DNA from: Pustulibacterium marinum
Lineage (GTDB): Bacteria; Bacteroidota; Bacteroidia; Flavobacteriales; Flavobacteriaceae
DNA: 64,000 nucleotides
Assembly: GCF_900116665.1 (NCBI RefSeq)
Contig: NZ_FPBK01000003.1
Span: 213,306 to 277,305, forward strand
Direction of reading: 5' to 3'
The notes below the pieces were generated by a model. The model was not told the origin of the DNA and ran no database searches. It saw only the letters and a program-made list of their open reading frames with translations. The position numbers and the translations under genes were made by a program. Shown here piece after piece: positions 8,637-17,429 of this stretch; the stretch's first letter is position 1; every line of letters begins with the position of its first letter.

Positions 8637-8662
8637 GAAAAACCTGCAGTTGCAGGTTTTTC
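8637..8662. terminator. Bidirectional terminator
   Basis: AAAACCTGC / GCAGGTTTT stem followed by a T-rich run, between the converging peroxiredoxin and YfiT-like genes. Confidence 0.7.
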
Positions 8663-8666
8663 TTTT

Positions 8667-9212
8667 TTATATCCAATCATTTCGCTTTGCTAAATGTTCT
8701 ATATGTGCATAATGATGATTGCCATGCCAAGCATACATTCCTGTAACCCTTCGAAGATCCATTTCCTTTCCCGTTTCCGGATGAATGAATGATTTATTAA
8801 ATTCTTCAGGTTTCATTACTTTTAATAAAACTGTCCATTTAAGATGTAGCGCTTTTAACATCACAATGGAAACCTCTGGTGGAACTTCATAATCGGGAAG
8901 CTCTGCCCATTTTGCTTCATCATATGCCTTTATTATTGGTTTCTCTTCCGTTAGCGCCCATTTATATCTTACATAACTATTCACATGACTATCTACCAAA
9001 TGGTGTATTACTTGTTGAACCGTCCAACCGCCGGGTCTATACTGAGTTTGAAATTGCTCTTCAGTAAAATGTTCTATCAATTTTTCTAGCTTCGCAGGAA
9101 GGTCTTCTATTTGGCGAATCCATTCTTGCAATTGCTCATCACTCACTTCTTCATTCGCCCATACGAATGTTCCTATGGGATATTTCAATAATTCTAATTG
9201 TGCTTCTGTCAT
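8667..9212 (-). CDS. DinB/YfiT-family putative metal-dependent hydrolase
   Basis: 181 residues, soluble. The DinB-like four-helix bundle is indicated by RPGGWTVQQVIHHLVDSH, which supplies the first metal-binding His, and by WHGNHHYAHIEHL near the C-terminus, which supplies the other two. The N-terminal DLRYPIG-like start (LLKYPIGTF) is typical of the YfiT (bacillithiol-transferase-like) branch. The family uses a metal to act on thiols; the actual substrate here is unknown. It lies just downstream of the leftward cyclophilin-FKBP gene but is separated from it by a terminator. Confidence 0.82.
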   Translation of the reverse strand: MTEAQLELLKYPIGTFVWANEEVSDEQLQEWIRQIEDLPAKLEKLIEHFTEEQFQTQYRPGGWTVQQVIHHLVDSHVNSYVRYKWALTEEKPIIKAYDEAKWAELPDYEVPPEVSIVMLKALHLKWTVLLKVMKPEEFNKSFIHPETGKEMDLRRVTGMYAWHGNHHYAHIEHLAKRNDWI

Positions 9213-9225
9213 ACTTAAAATTAAA

Positions 9226-9252
9226 AAAAGCCCCTATAAAAGGAGCTTTTCT
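9226..9252 (-). terminator. Terminator of the cyclophilin-FKBP gene
   Basis: On the minus strand AAAAGCTCCT / AGGGGCTTTT pairs with one mismatch around a TTTAT loop, then runs into T's. It ends the leftward transcript from 10205. Confidence 0.65.
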
Positions 9253-9272
9253 TCTGTTAAGTATTTTGTAAA

Positions 9273-10205
9273 TTATTTTACAGAAACTAATTCCGTATCA
9301 AAAACCAAAGTTGCATTTGGAGGAATAACTCCTCCTGCACCTTGAGCTCCGTATCCTAAATGTGGAGGAATTACAAAACGAGCTTTATCACCTACGTTTA
9401 GTAGTGCAATACCTTCATCCCATCCTGCAATTACTTGTCCAATTCCTAATGTAAAATCAATTGGTTGATTTCTTTTGTATGAAGAATCAAAAACACCACC
9501 TTCCACAAACATTCCTTTGTAGTGTACAGAAACTGTTTTTCCTTTTTCTGCTTTTGGTCCGTTTCCTTTTTGAATGATTTTATAACGAAGTCCGCTATCT
9601 GTTTTATCAAAACCAGCAGCTACTTTATCTAATGCTTCTTCAGCTCTTCTTTTTTCTTCTGCTAAACGCTCTTCACGAGAACCTTCAAATTTTCTAAAGG
9701 CTTCAATAGCATTCCATTTTTCAGCTTCCTCCCCTACTCTTAAGATCTCTAAGCTTTCAATAACATCGTTTTGAGCAATTGAATCTACCACATCTTGACC
9801 TTCTTCAACAAAACCAAAAACTGTGTGTTTTTGGTCTAACCAAGGAGTTTCAACATGAGTAATAAAAAACTGAGAACCGTTTGTTCCTGGTCCTGCATTT
9901 GCCATAGAAAGTACTCCTGGTCCCGCATGTTTTAAATCTGGGTGAAATTCATCATCAAACTGGTATCCTGGCCCACCAACTCCGGTACCTTGAGGACAAC
10001 CACCTTGAATCATAAAATCTGGAATTACTCTATGAAATTTTAAACCGTCGTAATAAGGATTTCCTTGTTTCTTAACATCGTTTTCTAACTGACCTTCTGC
10101 TAAACCAACAAAGTTACCAACCGTACCCGGTGTTTTATCGTGTGTTAGTTTTACTAAAATTACTCCTTTAGAAGTATTAAATTTTGCGTAAATACCGTCT
10201 TTCAT
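9273..10205 (-). CDS. Fused cyclophilin-FKBP peptidyl-prolyl isomerase (dual-family immunophilin)
   Basis: 310 residues with two unrelated proline-isomerase domains. Residues 5-160 are a cyclophilin: [21 protein letters not shown], and [10 protein letters not shown]. Residues 165-200 form a charged Ala/Glu/Lys/Arg helical linker. Residues 205-310 are an [39 protein letters not shown] and [20 protein letters not shown]. Both active-site sets look intact. No signal peptide, so probably cytoplasmic. It would speed Xaa-Pro isomerisation during folding. Such fusions are known from Flavobacterium. It diverges from lpd and has a perfect -7 box at 10228-10235. Confidence 0.92.
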   Translation of the reverse strand: MKDGIYAKFNTSKGVILVKLTHDKTPGTVGNFVGLAEGQLENDVKKQGNPYYDGLKFHRVIPDFMIQGGCPQGTGVGGPGYQFDDEFHPDLKHAGPGVLSMANAGPGTNGSQFFITHVETPWLDQKHTVFGFVEEGQDVVDSIAQNDVIESLEILRVGEEAEKWNAIEAFRKFEGSREERLAEEKRRAEEALDKVAAGFDKTDSGLRYKIIQKGNGPKAEKGKTVSVHYKGMFVEGGVFDSSYKRNQPIDFTLGIGQVIAGWDEGIALLNVGDKARFVIPPHLGYGAQGAGGVIPPNATLVFDTELVSVK

Positions 10206-10227
10206 TATTCTTTTTTTAAATGAGGTA

Positions 10228-10235
10228 CAAAGATA
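10228..10235 (-). promoter_or_regulatory. -7 promoter element for the cyclophilin-FKBP gene
   Basis: On the minus strand TATCTTTG, a full match to TAnnTTTG, 22 bp before the start codon. No TTG at the standard spacing. Confidence 0.5.
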
Positions 10236-10246
10236 AAAAATGTTTG

Positions 10247-10269
10247 CAGCTTTAATAGCTCAGCTTTAA
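10247..10269. repeat. Short direct repeat between the isomerase gene and lpd
   Basis: CAGCTTTAA occurs at 10247-10255 and 10261-10269, a 14-bp period, inside the 185-bp divergent region. It could bind a dimeric regulator; this is weak. A near-consensus rightward box TAACTTCG for lpd is at 10339-10346. Confidence 0.3.
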
Positions 10270-10390
10270 GCTTTTGTAAAATAAACAGACGATAGAAACT
10301 CTATGCTGGTATATCACTGCTTTTTAAAATGAAATGATTAACTTCGTAACCGCTTTTAATAGAATAAATTCAGACATTAAATTATAACAT

Positions 10391-11782
10391 ATGAGTAAGT
10401 ACGATGTTATCGTTTTAGGAAGTGGACCAGGTGGTTATGTTACCGCTATTCGCGCTTCACAATTAGGTTTTAAAACTGCCGTAGTTGAAAAAGAAAACTT
10501 AGGTGGTGTTTGCCTTAACTGGGGATGTATACCAACCAAAGCTTTGTTAAAAAGTGCTCAGGTTTTTGAATATTTAAAACATGCTTCTGACTACGGACTT
10601 TCTGTAGGAGAATATGATAAAGATTTTGAAGCAGTAGTAAAAAGAAGTAGAGGCGTTGCCGAAGGAATGAGCAAAGGTGTTCAGTTCTTAATGAAGAAAA
10701 ACAAAATAGATGTTATTGAAGGTTTTGGTAAACTTCAAAAAGGTAAAAAAGTCTTAGTTACTGCTAAAGATGGTAGTACTACAGAATATAGCGCAGATAA
10801 TATTATTATTGCTACAGGTGCTCGTTCTAGAGAATTGCCTAGTTTACCACAAGATGGTAAAAAAGTAATTGGTTACCGCGAGGCTATGACCTTACCAGAA
10901 CAACCAAAGAAAATGATTGTTGTTGGTAGTGGCGCTATCGGTATCGAATTCGCTTACTTCTACAACTCTATGGGAACTGAAGTTACTGTAGTAGAATATT
11001 TACCAAATATTGTTCCGGTTGAAGACGAAGAAGTTTCTAAACAATTAGAGCGTAGCTTCAAAAAATCTGGAATTAAAGTAATGACCTCTGCTGAAGTAAC
11101 AAAAGTAGATACTGCTGGTGAAGGTGTGAAAGCTACTGTAAAAACTGCTAAAGGAGAACAAGTTCTTGAAGCAGACATAATTCTTTCTGCTGTTGGTATT
11201 AAAACCAATATTGAAGGTATCGGTTTAGAAGACGTTGGTATTGCTACTGATAGAGATAAAATTTTAGTAAACGATTTCTACGAAACTAACATTCCTGGTT
11301 ACTACGCTATTGGAGATGTTACTCCAGGACAAGCATTAGCACACGTTGCTTCTGCAGAAGGTATTCTTTGTGTTGAAAAAATCAAAGGAATGCATGTAGA
11401 AGCTCTTGATTACGGAAACATTCCAGGTTGTACATACTGTACCCCAGAGATTGCTTCTGTTGGTTTAACAGAGAAAAAAGCAATCGAAGCTGGTTACGAA
11501 ATTAAAGTGGGTAAATTCCCGTTCTCTGCCTCTGGTAAAGCGAAAGCTTCTGGTAACGCAGATGGTTTTGTAAAAGTTATTTTTGATGCTAAATACGGTG
11601 AATGGTTAGGTTGCCACATGATTGGTGCCGGAGTTACCGATATGATTGCAGAAGCAGTTGTAGCAAGAAAGTTAGAAACTACTGGTCATGAAGTTTTAAA
11701 AGCAGTTCACCCTCACCCAACTATGAGTGAAGCGGTTATGGAAGCTGTTGCTGCTGCTTATGACGAAGTGATTCACTTATAA
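10391..11782 (+). CDS. lpdA: Dihydrolipoyl dehydrogenase (E3)
   Basis: 463 residues, normal for E3. FAD-binding GSGPGGYVTAI is near the start; the redox disulphide is GGVCLNWGCIPTK (Cys41, Cys46). The NAD-binding fold has VVGSGAIGIEFA, and the C-terminal interface ends with HPHPTMSEAV, which carries the His-Glu catalytic pair. The enzyme re-oxidises dihydrolipoamide for pyruvate and 2-oxoglutarate dehydrogenases and the glycine cleavage system. It is monocistronic here, so it probably serves several complexes. A strong hairpin terminator follows. Confidence 0.95.
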   Translation: MSKYDVIVLGSGPGGYVTAIRASQLGFKTAVVEKENLGGVCLNWGCIPTKALLKSAQVFEYLKHASDYGLSVGEYDKDFEAVVKRSRGVAEGMSKGVQFLMKKNKIDVIEGFGKLQKGKKVLVTAKDGSTTEYSADNIIIATGARSRELPSLPQDGKKVIGYREAMTLPEQPKKMIVVGSGAIGIEFAYFYNSMGTEVTVVEYLPNIVPVEDEEVSKQLERSFKKSGIKVMTSAEVTKVDTAGEGVKATVKTAKGEQVLEADIILSAVGIKTNIEGIGLEDVGIATDRDKILVNDFYETNIPGYYAIGDVTPGQALAHVASAEGILCVEKIKGMHVEALDYGNIPGCTYCTPEIASVGLTEKKAIEAGYEIKVGKFPFSASGKAKASGNADGFVKVIFDAKYGEWLGCHMIGAGVTDMIAEAVVARKLETTGHEVLKAVHPHPTMSEAVMEAVAAAYDEVIHL

Positions 11783-11800
11783 GAAATACATATTTTCAAT

Positions 11801-11834
11801 AAAAAAATCCTCAACGATTGTTGAGGATTTTTTT
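11801..11834. terminator. Bidirectional terminator
   Basis: AAATCCTCAAC / GTTGAGGATTT stem with a GATT loop and A/T flanks on both sides, between converging lpd and the outer-membrane protein gene. Confidence 0.88.
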
Positions 11835-11853
11835 ATTTCATACCGTCTCAAAG

Positions 11854-12903
11854 TTAATTCCAATCTACACGCACTCCAAAATTCAACATATTTAAATCTA
11901 CAGGATTGTTTTCAAAAACTGATGGAACACTGTATTTTGTAAATAGACTGATACTTTTATAACCTACATATACACTGGGTCCAAAATTCCAATTTGTAGA
12001 ATTTAATCTCCCTTGAATACCTTCTCTAATGGTATTTCCGTTTTCTTTATATTTAACTCCTGCACCAGAACTCATTCTTAATCCAATGAATCCACCTAAT
12101 CCAAAACGCCATGACTGCTGAGAATTTACGTAATGTTTTTTGGTATCTACACTGTATTTTGGTTTAGAAAAATCGAGTTCTAAATGTATTGGAATTTGTA
12201 AAAATCCTCTACTAAAAGTACTTTTCTTATAATTTATATCACTGTAAACCCAATTAGTCTCCTCTTCCATAACCTCAAGTTTGTAATGATTATTTTCAGT
12301 TTTTATAGCCTCCGAACTCAAAGAAACCCCAAATTTCAAGTTCCAAAGTGGTGATTCTTCCATAAGTCTATATTTAAAATCTATCCCTATTTCAGAATAT
12401 CCAACACTTTCAAAATCTGTTGGATAGTAACCACCGCTTTCCTTTATAGCTCTAGTTCCGCCAAGCATCAAAACAAATTGATTGGTAAGTCTTTTTTCTC
12501 CTTTCAGATTATCAGCATCTTCAGTTTTCTTTTTATTCAGATAGTTGATAATCTCTTGTGGACTCTCCGCATCGTTTATGGTAGGTTTCAATTGTCCATT
12601 CGCTCTTTTTTGTACCAATTCTTTCAACTTTTGCTCTTGTTCGGCTATTTGTTCATTGATTTTGTTTGCCTGCAATTGAGCCAACCGCTTTTTCTCTTTA
12701 TCCGCTTCAAAAGCCGTTAGCTCTTTATCTTTTAATTTTTGATCAATTGCCTTGATCTCTTCTTTTAAAGACTCTTTACCTGCTGTAGTAATGGAGTCAA
12801 TTTTTGTAGCAATTTGTAATGCTTCTTCGGTGAATACAGCATCTTGGGCATTTACGCCAACGCAAATACAAAAAAATAATAGTGATAACAGTCCGTTTTT
12901 CAT
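11854..12903 (-). CDS. Outer-membrane beta-barrel protein with N-terminal coiled coil
   Basis: 349 residues. A signal peptide ends near CVGVNAQ. Residues 25-130 are rich in Lys, Glu and Gln with heptad-like spacing (KEEIKAIDQKLKDKEL, then KINEQIAEQEQKLKELVQKR), so a periplasmic coiled coil is likely. Residues 145-349 alternate aromatic and polar residues as in small 8-12 strand barrels and end in FGVRVDWN, with the aromatic near the C-terminus usual for outer-membrane barrels. No named family is recognised with confidence. It is third in a leftward set after an ECF sigma factor and a one-span membrane protein, so it may be a target or sensor of that system. Confidence 0.7.
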   Translation of the reverse strand: MKNGLLSLLFFCICVGVNAQDAVFTEEALQIATKIDSITTAGKESLKEEIKAIDQKLKDKELTAFEADKEKKRLAQLQANKINEQIAEQEQKLKELVQKRANGQLKPTINDAESPQEIINYLNKKKTEDADNLKGEKRLTNQFVLMLGGTRAIKESGGYYPTDFESVGYSEIGIDFKYRLMEESPLWNLKFGVSLSSEAIKTENNHYKLEVMEEETNWVYSDINYKKSTFSRGFLQIPIHLELDFSKPKYSVDTKKHYVNSQQSWRFGLGGFIGLRMSSGAGVKYKENGNTIREGIQGRLNSTNWNFGPSVYVGYKSISLFTKYSVPSVFENNPVDLNMLNFGVRVDWN

Positions 12904-12987
12904 GATGATTGATTTTAAATTTAAGTACTACATTCCTACCTCAACTATTTGAATAGTAAGGGTTAAAAAAAATATTTATTGTGATTA

Positions 12988-13713
12988 TTATTTATAATTC
13001 CTATTAGCCACGTTAGTTTTTAACTTCTTCAATCCCTTACCTATACGATGAAAAATAGCTCCATTTTCATCTTCAAAAAGTTCTTTTTCAGAATCGATTA
13101 ACAAACTATCGCTTGACACATAAATAGTATTCTCATTTTCAAAATTAAACAATGAATCCTTCGATTTTTGACCACCTACCCAAGCTAATAAATCAGCTGC
13201 CTTAACATATTCTTTCATTGCAGAGTTTGGAGCATCTATCAAATAAACAGTATCAGCTTCCATAACCACTTCATTCCCAAGTATACCTTCTGCATCATTA
13301 ACTTCTGGTAACTTCTTAATCACTGGAAACTCTATTTTTGATATAAACATCTCTTTTAACATAACTTGTGGACTATCCAGAACGACGGAAACAACCTTTT
13401 CTTCCTTGGATAACTGCTGAATTTGTCCTCTCTCAGTATTCTTTTTTACTTCTTTCTCTGGAGTTTGTACAAAAGCACCCTCATCTGTTGCACCTGAGTA
13501 CTTGGTCTTTAAAATAGAAATACTGACCATTAAAAAAATCAAAATAGCCGCTGCAGACCACCATATTTTTTTATTACGCTTTCCACGCTCTTCATCCTTA
13601 TCTAGGAGACTATTTAATCTAGTACGAGTTTCTAGTGATGGTGTTGCCTCTTTTTTCTGCTGAATCTCCTGGATTCTTTTTTCCCAATTATCTAGTTCCA
13701 TTTTCATTTTCAT
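12988..13713 (-). CDS. Single-span membrane protein, probable anti-sigma factor or sigma-linked partner
   Basis: 241 residues. Residues 1-45 are charged and cytoplasmic, a single membrane helix (about 47-66, WWSAAAILIFLMVSISIL) follows, and the remaining 175 residues are polar and probably periplasmic. No ZAS zinc motif is visible, so this is not a standard recognised anti-sigma domain. The link to the sigma factor comes from position: the start overlaps the 3' end of the sigma gene by 26 bp (13688-13713), implying translational coupling. An in-frame ATG at 13701 would shorten the overlap to 14 bp. The name is inferred from layout and topology only. Confidence 0.6.
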   Translation of the reverse strand: MKMKMELDNWEKRIQEIQQKKEATPSLETRTRLNSLLDKDEERGKRNKKIWWSAAAILIFLMVSISILKTKYSGATDEGAFVQTPEKEVKKNTERGQIQQLSKEEKVVSVVLDSPQVMLKEMFISKIEFPVIKKLPEVNDAEGILGNEVVMEADTVYLIDAPNSAMKEYVKAADLLAWVGGQKSKDSLFNFENENTIYVSSDSLLIDSEKELFEDENGAIFHRIGKGLKKLKTNVANRNYK

Positions 13714-14251
13714 TTATATGAGACAATTTACATTTCAACAACTTCTTTGCATGTGCCAATTGCGATTTTGAAGTTCCTACACTAACCTTTAACAAAACAG
13801 CTATTTCTTTATGTGAATAGCCTTCTACCACAAACAAATTAAAAACGGTTTTACAACCAACCGGCAATGCATTGATAGCTTGTTGTACTTCATCTTCTTC
13901 ATTTGCAATAGTTATAAATTCATTTTGAAACGTATATTCTTCCAGCTCCACCACATCAAATTTGTTCTTTTGAACCCGCAAATACGAAATACACTCCCGT
14001 ATCATAATTCTTCGTAACCAACCTTCAAAACTTCCGTACGGATCGTATTTTTTAAGGTTTGAAAGTGCTTTATGAAAAGCCACCAACATGGTATCTTCTG
14101 CAAAATGCTTGTCTCTGATGTATTGCTGACAAACACCTAACATTTTAGACGCATACATGTCATACAAAGCTAGCTGCGCTTTCCTGTCGGATTTCTTAGC
14201 CAGCTCAACCAATCTGTTGACATTCTGTGTCATAAAAATGCGTTTTGCCAT
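13688..14251 (-). CDS. ECF-type RNA polymerase sigma-70 factor
   Basis: 187 residues. Region 2 spans about residues 20-95, with LYDMYASKMLGVCQQYI, then AEDTMLVAFHKAL and FEGWLRRIMIRECISYLR. Region 4 spans about 125-178: INALPVGCKTVFNLFVVEGY, then SHKEIAVLLKVSVGTSKSQL and an HAKKLL recognition-helix end. No region 3, as expected for ECF sigmas. A second in-frame ATG at 14233 (MTQNVNRL) is an alternative start. It is the first gene of a leftward sigma / membrane protein / outer-membrane protein operon. The inducing signal is not evident. Confidence 0.9.
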   Translation of the reverse strand: MAKRIFMTQNVNRLVELAKKSDRKAQLALYDMYASKMLGVCQQYIRDKHFAEDTMLVAFHKALSNLKKYDPYGSFEGWLRRIMIRECISYLRVQKNKFDVVELEEYTFQNEFITIANEEDEVQQAINALPVGCKTVFNLFVVEGYSHKEIAVLLKVSVGTSKSQLAHAKKLLKCKLSHINENENGTR

Positions 14252-14343
14252 AAAACTTCTTGCTTCTATCTATAAAAACGCTTTAAATTATAAAAAGGTT
14301 GGATGGGATTCGATTTTTTTTCTGAATTTAATTTGAAGCCATA

Positions 14344-14374
14344 AAAAAAGCGCGACTCGTAAGTCGCGCTTTTT
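14344..14374 (-). terminator. Terminator of dnaK
   Basis: GCGCGACT / AGTCGCGC stem with a 4-base loop and A/T flanks, 22 bp beyond the dnaK stop on the minus strand. It separates dnaK from the sigma operon. Confidence 0.88.
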
Positions 14375-14396
14375 GAAATATAATTTGAGCTAAGTA

Positions 14397-16316
14397 TTAT
14401 TTTACTTCTTCAAAATCTACATCTTGAACATCATCTCCTTGATTTGCATCGGCACCTGCTCCTGCTCCTCCAGTTGGGTCTTGACCAGCTCCGCCTGCAG
14501 CTCCCTGAGCTTCAGCTTGCGCTTTGTAGATTTCTTCTGATGCTGCTTTCCAAGCTTCGTTGATTTTATCTAAAGCTGGTTGAACAGTATCAACATCTTT
14601 AGTTTCGTAAGCTTTTTTCAACTCTTCTAAAGCACCTTCGATAGCTGATTTGTTACCTGCTGATAATTTATCTCCGAACTCGCTTAATTGCTTTTCAGTT
14701 TGGAAAATCATTCCATCAGCTTCGTTTAGCTTATCAATTTTTTCTTTCGCTTTTTTATCTGCTTCAGCATTTGCTTCCGCCTCTGCTTTCATTTTTTGGA
14801 TTTCTTCTTCAGTCAATCCAGATGAAGCTTCGATACGAATGTTTTGCTCTTTGTTGGTTCCTTTATCTTTAGCAGAAACGTTGATGATACCGTTTGCATC
14901 AATATCAAAAGTTACTTCAATTTGAGGAACTCCTCTTGGTGCTGGCGGAATACCATCTAAGTGGAATCTACCAATAGTTTTATTATCTGCTGCCATTGGA
15001 CGCTCACCTTGAATTACGTGAATTTCCACAGATGGCTGATTGTCTGCTGCTGTAGAGAATACCTGAGATTTCTTAGTAGGAATGGTAGTATTCGCTTCAA
15101 TCAACTTAGTTAAAACACCTCCCATAGTTTCAATACCTAAAGAAAGTGGAGTAACGTCTAATAACAATACATCTTTAACATCTCCGGTTAATACACCACC
15201 TTGGATTCCTGCTCCAATAGCAACAACCTCATCAGGGTTTACTCCTTTACTTGGCGCTTTTCCGAAGAATTTTTCAACTGCCGCCTGAACTGCCGGGATA
15301 CGAGTAGAACCACCAACTAAGATGATTTCATCGATATCGCTAGTTGATAAACCTGCGTTCTGTAATGCTTTTTTACAAGGAGCAATAGTTCTTTCTACTA
15401 AATCAGCAATTAACTGCTCAAATTTAGCTCTAGAAAGTGAACGTACTAAGTGTTTTGGTCCACTAGCTGTAGCGGTAATATATGGCAAGTTGATTTCTGT
15501 TTGGCTAGAAGAAGACAACTCAATTTTAGCTTTTTCAGCAGCTTCTTTTAAACGTTGCAATGCCATAGGATCTTTACGTAAATCCATATTTTCTTCAGCA
15601 TTGAACTCATCTGCTAACCAGTTGATGATTTTCTCATCTACATCATCACCACCTAAGTGAGTATCACCATCTGTAGCCAATACTTCAAAAACTCCGTCAC
15701 CTAATTCAAGGATAGAAACATCGTGCGTACCACCACCAAAGTCAAATACTACAATATTGTGATCTGATGCTTTTTTATCTAAACCATAAGCCAATGCTGC
15801 TGCAGTAGGCTCGTTAATGATACGCTGTACTTTAAGACCTGCAATTTCACCAGCTTCTTTAGTTGCCTGACGTTGCGCATCGTTAAAGTAAGCAGGAACT
15901 GTAATTACAGCTTCTGAAACCGTATCACCTAAATAATCTTCAGCTGTTTTCTTCATTTTTTGAAGAATCATAGCTGATAATTCTTGTGGAGTATACAAAC
16001 GACCATCAATATCTACACGTGGTGTATCATTATCTCCTTTTACTACTTTATAAGGTACTCTATCTACTTCTTTTTGAGACTCAGAGAACTTGTCTCCCAT
16101 AAAACGCTTGATAGAATAAATTGTTTTATGAGGATTGGTTACAGCCTGACGTTTTGCAGGATCACCTACTTTAATTTCACCACCTTCTACGAATGCAATT
16201 ACAGATGGTGTTGTTCTTTTACCTTCTGCGTTAGGAATTACTACTGGCTCGTTACCTTCCATCACGGAAACACAAGAGTTTGTAGTACCTAAATCGATTC
16301 CAATTATCTTACCCAT
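14397..16316 (-). CDS. dnaK: Molecular chaperone DnaK (Hsp70)
   Basis: 639 residues from the ATG at 16316, giving the canonical [18 protein letters not shown]. The frame extends 18 codons further upstream but those residues are not Hsp70-like. The ATPase domain carries [30 protein letters not shown] and [10 protein letters not shown]; the substrate domain follows, then a Gly/Ala-rich tail ending DVDFEEVK. DnaK folds and disaggregates proteins with DnaJ and GrpE, neither of which is in this window. In [13 protein letters not shown], His replaces the residue that is usually Phe or Tyr; this looks tolerated. A palindromic element at 16403-16425 is the best regulatory candidate upstream. Confidence 0.96.
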   Translation of the reverse strand: MGKIIGIDLGTTNSCVSVMEGNEPVVIPNAEGKRTTPSVIAFVEGGEIKVGDPAKRQAVTNPHKTIYSIKRFMGDKFSESQKEVDRVPYKVVKGDNDTPRVDIDGRLYTPQELSAMILQKMKKTAEDYLGDTVSEAVITVPAYFNDAQRQATKEAGEIAGLKVQRIINEPTAAALAYGLDKKASDHNIVVFDFGGGTHDVSILELGDGVFEVLATDGDTHLGGDDVDEKIINWLADEFNAEENMDLRKDPMALQRLKEAAEKAKIELSSSSQTEINLPYITATASGPKHLVRSLSRAKFEQLIADLVERTIAPCKKALQNAGLSTSDIDEIILVGGSTRIPAVQAAVEKFFGKAPSKGVNPDEVVAIGAGIQGGVLTGDVKDVLLLDVTPLSLGIETMGGVLTKLIEANTTIPTKKSQVFSTAADNQPSVEIHVIQGERPMAADNKTIGRFHLDGIPPAPRGVPQIEVTFDIDANGIINVSAKDKGTNKEQNIRIEASSGLTEEEIQKMKAEAEANAEADKKAKEKIDKLNEADGMIFQTEKQLSEFGDKLSAGNKSAIEGALEELKKAYETKDVDTVQPALDKINEAWKAASEEIYKAQAEAQGAAGGAGQDPTGGAGAGADANQGDDVQDVDFEEVK

Positions 16317-16402
16317 AATATTTGATATATTCTTTTGTGTTTGAAAATTCTTTTTTAAACTCGACAACAAATAGTCAATCTTTATGCCAACAGAATTTTA
16401 CT

Positions 16403-16425
16403 GACAAGCTGTCACCGATGTGACA
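16403..16425. promoter_or_regulatory. Palindromic TGACA/TGTCA element upstream of dnaK
   Basis: Three half-sites alternate: TGACA (16403-16407), TGTCA (16410-16414) and TGACA (16421-16425). The last two form a perfect 16-bp palindrome TGTCAC-CGAT-GTGACA (16410-16425). It lies 87-109 bp upstream of the dnaK start, a plausible place for a heat-shock or stress regulator. No known operator (CIRCE, HAIR) is matched; the regulator is unknown. Confidence 0.45.
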
Positions 16426-16455
16426 TTCAGCATGTACAAACCGTCATTATATTTG

Positions 16456-16550
16456 CTACTTAGCGTCGTTTAAAAGCTTAAACACTGCCGAAAAATCTTC
16501 ATCTGCCATACCTTTCTGCTTAGCCATTGCATACACTTCTTTGGCGGTAT
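16456..16550 (-). pseudogene. Broken 3' end of a beta-hydroxyacid dehydrogenase gene
   Basis: On the minus strand this encodes TAKEVYAMAKQKGMADEDFS followed by AVFKLLNDAK and a TAG stop at 16456-16458. That is the C-terminus of the intact dehydrogenase at 18938-19801, which ends AVFKLLQGK. The two DNA segments match over 73 bp (16478-16550 against 18957-19029) with three differences (at 16501, 16513 and 16516). All three fall in third codon positions and change only one residue (Asn to Lys). The last codons and the stop differ. There is no start codon or upstream coding part, so this is a remnant, not a gene. Confidence 0.88.
16478..16550 (-). repeat. 73-bp direct repeat, copy 1 (in the remnant)
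   Basis: 70 of 73 bases are identical to 18957-19029, same orientation, 2479 bp apart. Similarity stops sharply on both sides. Confidence 0.93.
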
Positions 16551-16701
16551 GCTTTTCCCTAGAAATTTCAATTTTATTCTATTGAAACAATGATGCAGAA
16601 ATCTCAAATAAAACAGTATTCTAATTTAACAACTAAAAAATATCTTTATTTTTACGCACTTAAATTTTATCCCTCAGAAAATCACTTTACAACATCTAAA
16701 A

Positions 16702-17427
16702 ATGATCATTACTAAGCTCTCTATTCTGATACCTGCATTTAATGAAGAAACCACAATTTTTGAGCTTTTAGAAAAAGTGATTCAAATTGAATTAAACAAC
16801 AATATTCAAAAGGAAATTATTATAGTTGATGATTGTTCTACAGACAATACAAAAACAGCTATAGATCAATTTTGCCTAAAATATCCAAATGCAGATTGCC
16901 ATTACTTTAAGCACGAGAAGAATATGGGGAAAGGAGCTGCGATCAGTACCGCTATTGCCAATACTTCCGGAGAATATTGCATTATACAAGATGCTGATCT
17001 TGAGTACGATCCTGAGGAATATAATGATATGCTAAAACCTGTTATTGCTGGTGTTGCAGATGTGGTATACGGATCTCGATTTAAAGGAAATAATCCTCAT
17101 AGAATTCTATTTTTTTGGCATACTGTAGGAAATAAATTTTTGACTTTTCTTTCTAATATGTTTACAAATCTAAATTTAAGTGACATGGAGACTTGTTATA
17201 AAATGTTTAGAACTGATTTAATCAAAAACATAGATCTGAAAGAAAAAAGGTTTGGTCTGGAACCTGAAATAACTGCCAAAATTTCTAGAATCCCAAACGT
17301 TAGAATTTATGAAGTAGGTATTTCTTATTACGGAAGAACTTATGATGAAGGTAAAAAGATAAACTGGAAAGACGGAGTAAGAGCTATTTTTTGCATTTTA
17401 AAATATGGGGCATTGAAAAGGAACTAA
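16702..17427 (+). CDS. Family 2 glycosyltransferase, polyprenyl-phosphate sugar synthase type
   Basis: 241 residues, GT-A fold. The N-terminus LSILIPAFNEETTIFELLEKV, the metal-binding block QDADLEYDPEEY (DxD-type) and the late VYGSRFKGNNP with ETCYKMFRTDL are characteristic of the dolichyl-phosphate mannose/glucose synthase branch. It has no C-terminal membrane anchor. It would transfer a sugar from a nucleotide donor to undecaprenyl phosphate on the cytoplasmic face. The next gene starts 2 bp after the stop and encodes a multi-span glycosyltransferase that could use the lipid-linked product. Both lie inside the repeat-bounded segment. Confidence 0.85.
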   Translation: MIITKLSILIPAFNEETTIFELLEKVIQIELNNNIQKEIIIVDDCSTDNTKTAIDQFCLKYPNADCHYFKHEKNMGKGAAISTAIANTSGEYCIIQDADLEYDPEEYNDMLKPVIAGVADVVYGSRFKGNNPHRILFFWHTVGNKFLTFLSNMFTNLNLSDMETCYKMFRTDLIKNIDLKEKRFGLEPEITAKISRIPNVRIYEVGISYYGRTYDEGKKINWKDGVRAIFCILKYGALKRN

Positions 17428-17429
17428 TC

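Larger units (their letters stand above)
16317..16701. other. 385-bp region between dnaK and the glycosyltransferase cassette
   Basis: No intact gene. It holds a palindromic site (16403-16425) upstream of dnaK, a broken copy of the 3' end of a dehydrogenase gene (16456-16550), and a near-consensus rightward promoter box TATCTTTA (16641-16648) before the glycosyltransferase gene. The stretch 16551-16640 shows nothing else. Confidence 0.7.

Noticed and set aside
16317-16370. 18-residue N-terminal extension of DnaK.
   Set aside because: Hsp70 begins at [12 protein letters not shown]; the extension is open by chance.
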